Shown piece after piece: positions 56,707 to 64,000 of a stretch of DNA of 64,000 nt. A program made the translations under genes and the position numbers. The stretch spans positions 4,588,001 to 4,652,000 of the forward strand of contig VDMD01000001.1 of NCBI GenBank assembly GCA_007026445.1, in the 5' to 3' direction. How positions within the stretch are numbered: position 1 is the stretch's first letter; the number at the start of each line of letters is the position of its first letter. This DNA comes from Schizophyllum amplum. Lineage: Eukaryota; Basidiomycota; Agaricomycetes; Agaricales; Schizophyllaceae. The notes below the pieces were generated by a model. That model ran no database searches, was not told where the DNA came from, and worked only from the letters and a program-made list of their open reading frames with translations.

Positions 56707-58369
56707 ATGTCCGAATACTCCTTCTCCTACGACGGCTACCGCAAGTTCGTCGCCAACCAGTCCCGCATCGCGCACTGGGTCGACCAGACGGCGCGTGCGG
56801 TGGACGAGGAGGTGGGGAAGGCGGCTCATCCGACGCTTTCCCAGACGGCGGCAGATCTCCAAGCGGCTTCGCTTCCACAGACCACGACTCAGCCGTCCTA
56901 CCCTCCGACTGCAGGACACCCTACGACCACCACCCTCCGCTCACGGTCGACGATCGCGTCCCGCTCGCCCGCCACGCACCGCTCACGGTCAACGACCGCA
57001 CCGGTGCGGCATGTGCGACCGCCTGTTACGTCGAGGAGGTCCTCGTCGCTGACGGGCGGGCGGGAGGGTCGGGGACTGGGAGGACGGAATGGGATGCTGA
57101 GGGAGGCGTCGAGGATCGGGTCGAGGCAGGCGTCGAGGATGGGATTCGGGGACGTCAGAGAGAGAAGTGGACTGAGGGACGCCAGCAGCCTTCGCGGCCG
57201 GGCCATCATGCAGGCGATGGAGGCAAGGGGGATCGAGGACTACGACGAAGATCGCCACACATCATCTCGCCACGGGCGTACAAAGGACGACCTCCGCCGC
57301 GGCCGCTCACAGACCCGCCGCACGCTCCCGCCCTCGTTCAGCAGGCGCGCGTCGCCGAATACGGGGTCGCCGCCCTCGCAGGCGGATGGCATATCTTCGC
57401 ATCCCATCGTATCTTCGCATCCCATCGCCTCTTCACATCCCATCGTATCCTCACATCCCATCGCCTCCAGCACCATACCACCGAATAACATCCCCCCACC
57501 GCCCTCCAGCCATGCGCCCTCGCCGCCGCATGAGGCGCCCGCGATGCCCGGGCATGCGCTGATAGCGCCCGGTCAGGCGCCGGCGGTGGAGAGTTTGCCG
57601 CGTGCGCTGGCTCCTCCGATGGCCGACCTCGCACCTCTCGCTGCGCATCCGCAGCCGTCGCCGCCTGTGGTGGATTACGGGCTGATGGTGGATGGCGGGT
57701 TGCAGCCGGGAATGGGATACGGTTCGCCACCGCCGCAGCCACCGCTCAATTATGGGTCCCCACCACCCATGGGCAACTATGGCTCGCCGCTGCCGCAGCC
57801 GCCGTTCGACTACGCCTCACCGCCGCCACAACCGCCTCTGGGCTACGGCTCTCCACCGCCGATGCTCAATTACGGTTCGCCGCCACCGCAGCCGCCGTTC
57901 GATTACGCGGCCTCGCCGCCGGTCGATTACGCGTCCTCGCCGCCGGTCGACTACGCGTCCTCGGCGTCCTCTACGTTAACCTCGTCGGCCAGTTCTTCGA
58001 GGGCGTCGTCGCCGGCGTCGAGGGGGGCGTCGAGATATAGGTCTCCACCGAATCATCAGTATAGGTCTCCACCGAACCATCGACCAGCTACCGGCTATAG
58101 ATCTCCGCCGAACCACCGATCTCCACCGAACCATCGCCCGGCTTTTGCTACGCGGCGGTCGTCGTCTGTGCATGGGGTGTCGTCTGTGCATGGGGTGCTG
58201 CCTGCGCACGCTGGCGGCTATCCCCAAGAACGCCTTTCCGGCACCCACCGCCCACACGCGTCAGCTCACCGCCGCCCACCCCTCCGCGCGCGCTCCTCAT
58301 CTCCGATCGCGCGCTATGTGGTGTGCTACCCGCCGTTGGAGCCGGGTTATGCGCCGTTGGAGCCGGGTT
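56707..58369 (+). CDS. Pro/Tyr/Ser-rich repetitive protein, 5' part
   Basis: The reading frame starts at 56707 (MSEYSFSYDGYRKFVANQSR) and is open for 554 codons until it enters a copia LTR at 58370. The first 40 residues look folded (SRIAHWVDQTARAVDEEVG). The rest is disordered: a Ser/Arg region, degenerate repeats of a 15-base unit encoding SHPIA/SHPIV (57395-57470), many GYGSPPPQPP-type and DYASSPP-type units, YRSPPNH units, and finally PLEPGYAPLEPG. The host frame resumes at the far side of the element with GYPPFEPSPLG, so the insertion splits a coding exon. No function is recognised; similar Pro/Tyr repeats occur in structural or phase-separating proteins. Codon 1 is the first ATG with a clean upstream context. 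Confidence 0.65.
58365..58369. other. Target-site duplication, left copy
   Basis: gggtt directly before the 5' LTR equals gggtt directly after the 3' LTR (63577-63581). Five-base duplications are standard for copia integrases. Confidence 0.9.
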
Positions 58370-58662
58370 TGTTAGAATATATTCATCTCTGCGCACATAT
58401 GCGCCCATAGGTTTCCTTTTACGGACTTATCTCCGATAGATACTTCGATCGTCTCGACGACGCGCCTCAGCTTTTACCTTCATCGCTGAGGCGTGAGTTA
58501 TATTTCCTATGCATACCTTACACCTATACTAACGTCCCTGTAGTCACACGCGACTTGTATAGGTACGGTAGCACACACGGAACTAGCTTTTACCTTCATC
58601 GCTGAGGCTCACACGCGACTTGTATAGGTCCCTCGGAATCTCCTCGCTCGTACCTCTTGTCA
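58370..58662 (+). repeat. 5' LTR of copia element
   Basis: Starts TGTTAGAATATATTC and ends CTTGTCA. It contains internal direct repeats: agcttttaccttcatcgctg twice and cacacgcgacttgtataggt twice. These repeats may hold promoter or RNA-packaging signals. Confidence 0.93.
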
Positions 58663-58674
58663 GGTTATGAGCCC
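58663..58674 (+). other. Primer-binding site overlapping the start codon
   Basis: Immediately after the LTR is ggttatgagccc. It is complementary to GGGCUCAUAACC, the anticodon arm of eukaryotic initiator tRNA-Met. Priming from a cleaved 5' half of that tRNA is known for Drosophila copia. The ATG of the gag-pol frame (58667-58669) lies inside the site and pairs with the CAU anticodon. Confidence 0.75.
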
Positions 58675-61600
58675 CGACAGTTCCAACATGTCCATCCAAA
58701 CAGTCAAGATCGACACCCCTCTGAAGTGCAAGGACGACGGTACGAACTGGCCCCGCTACAAGGAGGTCACAGTTCAGAAGATCAAGAAGATCACCGGACT
58801 CGCGCGCCATCTGCGCGGCACGCCGAAACCGGCGCATCCTGTCTACGACAAGGACAAGCGCCAGTGGTTCAAGAGCACCGACTTGGAGTCGGATTCAGAG
58901 GAGGACGATTCGGATAGTAGCGAGGACGAGGAACCTGCCGCAGCAGGCGCCGCAGCAACAACGTCGCCGGCGCAAGTGCCATTACCCCCCACCCCCACTC
59001 CACTCAGCGACGCTGCCCATGAAGAGTTGCTCGACGCGCTCGACACGTGGGAGCAGCGCGAAGCCCAGATGCGCGACATCATCTACACGTCGGTGTCGAA
59101 CGCTACGTTCACCGAGATCAAGGGGCGCGCGACCGCGAAGGACGTGTGGGAAGCGCTGGTGAGCAAGTTCGAGAACGTCGATAACGTCGCCATCCGCACG
59201 CAGCTTTACCGGCAGCTCAACGCCATGAAGTGCGTCGAGGGCGATAACGTCCGCGCGCATCTCGCGTCTATGGAGGACCTGTTCGATCGCCTCGAGCAGC
59301 TCGGCATGACCTTGGGCGAGACGGAGCGCATCGAGCTTATGAAGGAGTCCATCCCCGACACGTACCGGACCATCATTACGCAGATGCAGCAGACCACGTC
59401 CGCGCTCAACCTCATGGAGAAGAGGAAGAAGAAGCCAAGACTCTCGACTCTTCAGGCGTCGGACGTCGTCGCGCAGCTACAGGCCACGTTCGACGCGGAG
59501 GAGCAGCAGAAGCGCAGCGACGATTCGGTTGCGATGGCCGCGACGCGTATGTCGAAGGGGAAGGGGAAGAGCTCGTCATCTTCGAAGTCGAAGAAGGACG
59601 ACAAGTGCACCAACTGCGGCAAGTTGGGGCACTGGAAGCGCGACTGTTGGGCGAAGGGTGGCGGGAAGGAAGGCGAGGGGCCCAAAGGAAAGGGCAAGGG
59701 GAAGGGGAAGGGCCAGGCGAATGCCGCGAAGAGCTCCGGCGTTGACGACAGCGACGACGAGGTCGCGCTGATCACGATTCCCCAAGGTGCGGACGACTCG
59801 GACGTTGCGCTCTCCATCACCTCAGACTTCCGCAACAACCCGGCCTTGCTTGCGTTGCCAGCTACGGCGCGCTCAAAGCCCACTCTCGTCGACACCGGCG
59901 CTTCATCATTTTTCTCAGGCGACCTACCACGCTTCGAGAATCTCGTCGACATTCCCCCATCACTGATTACCGCGGCCGACGGCAACACGCTCGTCGCGAC
60001 CGGGAAGGGTGACCTGATTGTCGACATGCCTATGGGTGACGGTGAGCCGTTGACCCGCACGCGCCTCCGAAAGGCGTTCTACGCGCCGAAAATGGCGTTC
60101 ACGCTGATTTCGGTGAGCAAGCTTGATCGCGCAGGCTGCTCGGTCAAGATCGAGGGAGGCTTATGCACTATCGCGCTGCCGAATTCGAGGGTAATCGGGC
60201 GCATCCCTCTCGTCGGCGGACTCTACCGCGTCGACACTCATGGCCATTCGGGCGGCTATGCCGCCGCCGCCGCGCTCCCGAAGATTTCCATCACGGAGCT
60301 GCACAATAGGATGGGCCACAAGAATCACGATGCGCTGAAGCGATCCGTCGTGGACGGACACATTACAGGCATCAACCTCGACATGGACTCGAAACCGGAG
60401 TTCTGCGTCGGGTGCCTCGAGGGGAAGGCGAAGCGAAAGCCGTTCGCAAAGGTCGGCACCTACGAGGACGTCAAGGCGTATGGCGACAAGGCCGTATGCG
60501 ACCTGCAGGGTCCGTTTCCAAAGTCCATCGGTGGCAAGAAGTACGCACAGGTCTACCGCGACCTCCACTCGAGGGAGCCGCGGCCGTACTACATTGCGCG
60601 AAAGTCGGACGCTTTCGGCAAGCACCTCGAGTACGATGCGTTCGTCAAGTTACATCGCGGCGTTCGGCATATCCGCGTACTGGGCACGGATCGAGGGGGA
60701 GAGTTCATCTCAGGCGAGTTTGAACAGTACCTCGCCCGCGAGGGGACGATTCACCACAAGACCGTACACGACTCGCCACAGTCGAACGGCATCGCAGAGC
60801 GCGGCAACGGCTATCTCATGGAGATGGTGCGTGCCATGCTGAAAAGTGCCGGTCTGCCAGACTCGCTCTGGGCGGAGGCGCATCGCCACGCGTGCTGGTT
60901 GGACACACGCACGTCAACGAAGGCTCTGCCGACTGGCAAGACGCCGTTCGAGATGGCGACGGGCAAGCCGCCGAACATGTCGCAGGTGCGAGTTTGGGGC
61001 TGCAAGGCGTGGGTGCGCAAGGAGAAGCTGAAGAAGCTGGACTCACGAGTGGAGGAGGTGCGCTTCGTTGGCATCGACGAGGAGTCGAAGGGCTTTCGGG
61101 TTTACTACCCGAAGCAGCGCAGGGTGGGCGTCGAGCGCAACATCTATTTTGATGACAAGGAGGCGCGCGCGGGCGCCAAGGCCAACGGTCCCGAGGGGGA
61201 GACGTTGCATATCGATCCCGAGGCCTTGGACGAACCCGCAAACGCACCTCGAGCGCCGCCGCCGCCGCCCGCGAAAGCGCAACCGGACGAGAGATCGCCG
61301 CCGCCGGACGCGCCACCACCTACTCCATCACCACAACCCGAGCCCGAACCAGTCCCGGCACCGCACGAAGTCGTGCACGAGCCACGTCGTAGCGCGCGCA
61401 ACGCAGACGCGCCGAAGGTCGACTACAAGGAGGAGGATCTCCGACGTCGCCCTCAGCATGTCGCCCAGGCCGTCGAGACCCAAGAGGTCGTCATCGGCGA
61501 TGGGGACAACTTCATCGACGAGGTCGAGAAGTTCGTGTGCATTGCCGCTCCCATCAGGGACGTACCGGAGGAGGAGGTCGATATTGGCGGCTCGGAGTTC

Positions 61601-63271
61601 GACTCGAGCTGGGACCAACTCGTGGAGAAGCTCGGCCTGAAGGCGGGTGTGAAGGAGATGGAGGTGGAGCCGGTGACGGTGCGCGAGGCGTTGGGCAGGG
61701 CGGACGCGGAGAAGTGGGAGAAGGCCATCGGCGAGGAGCTAACGCAGATCGGCAAGCTCAAGACCTTCGACGTCATACCAGTGCCGAAGGACGCAAACGT
61801 GATCAAGGTCCGTTTCGTCTTCAAGCTCAAGCGCAACGAGCTGGGGAACGTGGTGCGATACCGCGCGAGGCTGGTCGCCCGTGGTTTTGCCATGATTCAC
61901 GGCGTCGACTACCACGACACCTATGCCCCATTCGTACGTCAGGCCACTCTGCGAATTGTTTTCACAGTTGCAGGGAAGCGGAAGGCGGTCGTCCACCAAG
62001 GCGACATCAGGAACGCCTACCTGAACGCCGACATCGACACCGACGTCTACATCGAGCTCCCGGACATGTGGGAGAAGTACTACCCCATTCCGGCGCACCT
62101 GAAGGGCCAGCGCGTATGCGGGAAGCTGCGGAAGGGCCTGTACGGGACGCGTCAGGCTGGACGAGGATGGTATAAGAAGTTGCGCGAGACGATGCTCACG
62201 CTAGGCTTCACGGTCAGCTCGGCTGACGAGGCGCTGTTCTACGCCATCGACGGTGCGGCATACACGGTCGTGACCGTGGCGACGGACGATTTCGTGATTG
62301 TGGCCGACAGCGATGCGCGCGCGAACGAGTTCAAGCGGCGCATCGGTGAGCACTTCGAGTTCGTCGACCTCGGGCAGGTCAACTGGCTACTCGGCATGCA
62401 CGTTACTCGCGACATGGAGGCGTGCACATTCCACCTCGGACAGCAGGCGTACATCGACCAGATGGTCGAGCGTTTTGGTCAGCAAGACGCGCGATCCGTG
62501 GTGACGCCGTTCGAGCCGGGCACCGACCTCAGCTACGAGGCGCCAGGCATGTCGTCGGAGCTGCTGCCAAAGAAGGAGAAAGGCACGTACCGCGAACTCG
62601 TTGGGTCGCTGATATGGACGTCGACGTGCACTCGGCCGGACATCCAGTTCTACGTCTCGACGCTGTCGCAGTACTTCGAGGAGCCGCGCACGACGCACCT
62701 CAAGTATGCGATTCGAGTCCTTCGCTACCTCAAGGGGACGCGCGACGTCAAGCTCGTACTCGGAGGGAAGCACGTCAATCCGGTCGGATACGCCGACTCG
62801 GACTGGGCCTCGACGCACGCCCACCGGAAGTCGATTTCCGGCTTCGTCTTCTACATCGGCAGGGGGCCGGTGATCTGGAGGTCGAAGAAGCAGCCTATCG
62901 TGACGCTGTCGAGCGGCGAGGCGGAGTACGTCAGCCTGAGCACGGCTGGCAAGGATGTTATTTGGGTGCAGAAGTTGATGATGGAGCTGGCGAGTTTCTT
63001 TGACGACGAGCGCCGACTCTACCCTTTGCAGCCGACGTTGCTGTACACGGACAGCCAGAACGCGATCGCCTTGACGAAGGATTCGGTGCACCACGAGCGG
63101 ACGAAGCACATCGACGTGCGCTACCACTGGATCCGGCAGACGGTCGAGAAGGGACATTTCAAGATTCGCTATTGTGCAACGGACAATAATGTGGCGGACT
63201 TGTTTACAAAGGCATTGGGAACGGTGAAGTTTATTCGTTTTCGGGAGATGTTGGGCTTAGATGGTGCTTGA
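58667..63271 (+). CDS. Copia gag-pol polyprotein
   Basis: Single frame of 1534 residues. The Gag part (about 1-300) contains ATAKDVWEALVSKFENVDN and a long helical capsid-like region (gag UBN2-type). A zinc knuckle CTNCGKLGHWKRDC is at about 314-327. The protease active site is VDTGAS (about 408). The integrase has the HHCC finger (LHNRMGHKNH then FCVGC, about 544-580) and catalytic acids in VCDLQGPF, GTDRGGEF and SNGIAERG (about 610, 673, 709). A Pro-rich spacer precedes the reverse transcriptase (from about 1030), whose catalytic pair is in VATDDFVI; most copia enzymes have YVDD there. RNase H has YADSDWAS, SSGEAEY and TDSQNA. No frameshift separates gag and pol, so Gag excess must come from another mechanism. 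Confidence 0.95.
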   Translation: MSPDSSNMSIQTVKIDTPLKCKDDGTNWPRYKEVTVQKIKKITGLARHLRGTPKPAHPVYDKDKRQWFKSTDLESDSEEDDSDSSEDEEPAAAGAAATTSPAQVPLPPTPTPLSDAAHEELLDALDTWEQREAQMRDIIYTSVSNATFTEIKGRATAKDVWEALVSKFENVDNVAIRTQLYRQLNAMKCVEGDNVRAHLASMEDLFDRLEQLGMTLGETERIELMKESIPDTYRTIITQMQQTTSALNLMEKRKKKPRLSTLQASDVVAQLQATFDAEEQQKRSDDSVAMAATRMSKGKGKSSSSSKSKKDDKCTNCGKLGHWKRDCWAKGGGKEGEGPKGKGKGKGKGQANAAKSSGVDDSDDEVALITIPQGADDSDVALSITSDFRNNPALLALPATARSKPTLVDTGASSFFSGDLPRFENLVDIPPSLITAADGNTLVATGKGDLIVDMPMGDGEPLTRTRLRKAFYAPKMAFTLISVSKLDRAGCSVKIEGGLCTIALPNSRVIGRIPLVGGLYRVDTHGHSGGYAAAAALPKISITELHNRMGHKNHDALKRSVVDGHITGINLDMDSKPEFCVGCLEGKAKRKPFAKVGTYEDVKAYGDKAVCDLQGPFPKSIGGKKYAQVYRDLHSREPRPYYIARKSDAFGKHLEYDAFVKLHRGVRHIRVLGTDRGGEFISGEFEQYLAREGTIHHKTVHDSPQSNGIAERGNGYLMEMVRAMLKSAGLPDSLWAEAHRHACWLDTRTSTKALPTGKTPFEMATGKPPNMSQVRVWGCKAWVRKEKLKKLDSRVEEVRFVGIDEESKGFRVYYPKQRRVGVERNIYFDDKEARAGAKANGPEGETLHIDPEALDEPANAPRAPPPPPAKAQPDERSPPPDAPPPTPSPQPEPEPVPAPHEVVHEPRRSARNADAPKVDYKEEDLRRRPQHVAQAVETQEVVIGDGDNFIDEVEKFVCIAAPIRDVPEEEVDIGGSEFDSSWDQLVEKLGLKAGVKEMEVEPVTVREALGRADAEKWEKAIGEELTQIGKLKTFDVIPVPKDANVIKVRFVFKLKRNELGNVVRYRARLVARGFAMIHGVDYHDTYAPFVRQATLRIVFTVAGKRKAVVHQGDIRNAYLNADIDTDVYIELPDMWEKYYPIPAHLKGQRVCGKLRKGLYGTRQAGRGWYKKLRETMLTLGFTVSSADEALFYAIDGAAYTVVTVATDDFVIVADSDARANEFKRRIGEHFEFVDLGQVNWLLGMHVTRDMEACTFHLGQQAYIDQMVERFGQQDARSVVTPFEPGTDLSYEAPGMSSELLPKKEKGTYRELVGSLIWTSTCTRPDIQFYVSTLSQYFEEPRTTHLKYAIRVLRYLKGTRDVKLVLGGKHVNPVGYADSDWASTHAHRKSISGFVFYIGRGPVIWRSKKQPIVTLSSGEAEYVSLSTAGKDVIWVQKLMMELASFFDDERRLYPLQPTLLYTDSQNAIALTKDSVHHERTKHIDVRYHWIRQTVEKGHFKIRYCATDNNVADLFTKALGTVKFIRFREMLGLDGA

Positions 63272-63274
63272 GCT

Positions 63275-63283
63275 GAGGGGGAG
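63275..63283 (+). other. Polypurine tract of copia element
   Basis: gagggggag directly before the 3' LTR is the usual primer for plus-strand DNA synthesis. It starts a few bases after the gag-pol stop codon. Confidence 0.85.
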
Positions 63284-63576
63284 TGTTAGAATATATTCAT
63301 CTCTGCGCACATATGCGCCCATAGGTTTCCTTTTACGGACTTATCTCCGATAGATACTTCGATCGTCTCGACGACGCGCCTCAGCTTTTACCTTCATCGC
63401 TGAGGCGTGAGTTATATTTCCTATGCATACCTTACACCTATACTAACGTCCCTGTAGTCACACGCGACTTGTATAGGTACGGTAGCACACACGGAACTAG
63501 CTTTTACCTTCATCGCTGAGGCTCACACGCGACTTGTATAGGTCCCTCGGAATCTCCTCGCTCGTACCTCTTGTCA
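63284..63576 (+). repeat. 3' LTR of copia element
   Basis: 293 bp, identical by eye to the 5' LTR. Followed by the right copy of the gggtt target duplication (63577-63581). Confidence 0.93.
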
Positions 63577-63581
63577 GGGTT

Positions 63582-64000
63582 ATCCGCCGTTTGAGCCGTC
63601 GCCGTTGGGTGCAGGGGGTGGGATGAGGATGGCTGGTGCGCCGCTCGGCGTTGTCGATGGACTGTCCGGCTTCGTCGATGGACCGTCCGGCGTTGTCGAT
63701 GGTCCAGGAATATCGTCGTGCGACGTGGCTGGTGCACCACTGGGCTTCGTCGATCAACCGCCCGGCTTCGTACATTCGCCGCCTGGGTTTGTGGCCACGA
63801 CGTCGCCGCCGTACGCGTCGGCGCCTTATGGCGCGTCACCGCCGCATGGTTTGACTGGTCCGTCACCGCCCTACGGCTCAATTGGTCCTTCACCACCCTA
63901 TGGCGTCGGGCCATCGGCGGCGCACGGGTTGGCTGGTCCTTCACCGCCGTACGGCTCAGCTGGACCTTCACCGCCGTACGGGTTGACTGGTCCGTCGCCC
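63582..64000 (+). CDS. Pro/Tyr-rich repetitive protein, 3' part (runs off the window)
   Basis: This is the continuation of the gene that starts at 56707, in the same frame once the element and one target copy are set aside. It encodes YPPFEPSPLGAGGG, then repeats such as GFVDGPSGVVDGPS, then many SPPYG/GPSPPYG units, and is still open at the window end. By itself it has no start. Repeat style matches the 5' part, confirming that both belong to one interrupted gene. Confidence 0.65.

Larger units (their letters stand above)
58370..63576 (+). mobile_element. Ty1/copia LTR retrotransposon, complete
   Basis: The element is 5207 bp and consists of a 293-bp 5' LTR, a primer-binding site, one 4605-bp gag-pol frame, a purine tract and an identical 293-bp 3' LTR. 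LTRs begin TGTTAG and end TTGTCA. By eye the two LTRs show no difference, and the frame has no stop, so the insertion is recent and potentially active. Domain order protease, integrase, reverse transcriptase, RNase H defines copia (Pseudoviridae-type) rather than gypsy elements. Confidence 0.95.

Noticed and set aside
62387..63157. 256-codon minus-strand reading frame
   Set aside because: Antisense shadow of the reverse transcriptase/RNase H region of the copia element.
1..64000. CRISPR arrays, bacterial operons, rRNA
   Set aside because: No regularly spaced direct repeats, ribosome-binding-site-led gene runs or rRNA sequence were found; the window is eukaryotic throughout.

Overview
The window looks like nuclear DNA of a basidiomycete fungus, most likely an Agaricomycete. 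Coding exons are GC-rich. Introns are many and short (mostly 45-60 nt, GT-AG). There is a large family of two-exon F-box/leucine-rich-repeat-type genes, an ATG1 autophagy kinase, two eukaryotic tRNA genes (one with an intron just 3' of the anticodon) and a Ty1/copia retrotransposon. No bacterial, organellar or CRISPR features were seen.

Layout. 1-2.8 kb: one Ser/Ala-rich hypothetical gene and a small minisatellite. 2.8-6.6 kb: a divergent pair of unrecognised genes, here called A1 (minus) and B1 (plus), with a 500-bp foldback MITE inserted between them; then tRNA-Glu. 7.5-17.6 kb: three F-box genes (one with an apparent N-terminal membrane domain, one large seven-exon gene, one two-exon gene). 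17.7-25.1 kb: three more B paralogues (B2, B3, B4), a second A gene (A2) and a broken F-box copy. B3/A2 are an inverted duplicate of B1/A1; B2/F-box and B3/F-box remnant are tandem duplicates. 25.7-26.9 kb: an unrecognised acidic protein. 27.5-33.1 kb: three F-box genes on the plus strand, the third with a one-base frameshift. 35.7-37.0 kb: a UbiA-type prenyltransferase. 37.5-41.2 kb: two tandem F-box genes on the minus strand. 41.6-43.7 kb: an FAD-dependent aromatic-hydroxylase-like monooxygenase. 44.7 kb: tRNA-Tyr. 45.9-49.7 kb: ATG1. 50.2-55.4 kb: two convergent F-box genes and a decayed third copy. 56.7 kb to the end: a Pro/Tyr-rich repetitive protein gene split by a young, apparently intact copia element (58370-63576, identical 293-bp LTRs, 5-bp target duplication).

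How the genes relate. About ten F-box genes or fragments would encode substrate receptors of SCF ubiquitin ligases and show birth-and-death evolution: tandem copies, a frameshift, a 3' fragment and a deletion derivative. The prenyltransferase and the FAD monooxygenase, separated only by two F-box genes, could act in one aromatic/meroterpenoid or quinone pathway; that is inference. The most interesting undescribed material is the A/B gene system. Four B genes share exactly the same four-exon layout and intron phases. Three of them share a 26-bp promoter element 135-155 bp upstream of the ATG. A and B are arranged head to head in both complete copies. I do not recognise either family.

Exon coordinates were worked out by hand from splice motifs, reading frame and paralogue comparison; coordinates in the evidence are those used to close the reading frame.
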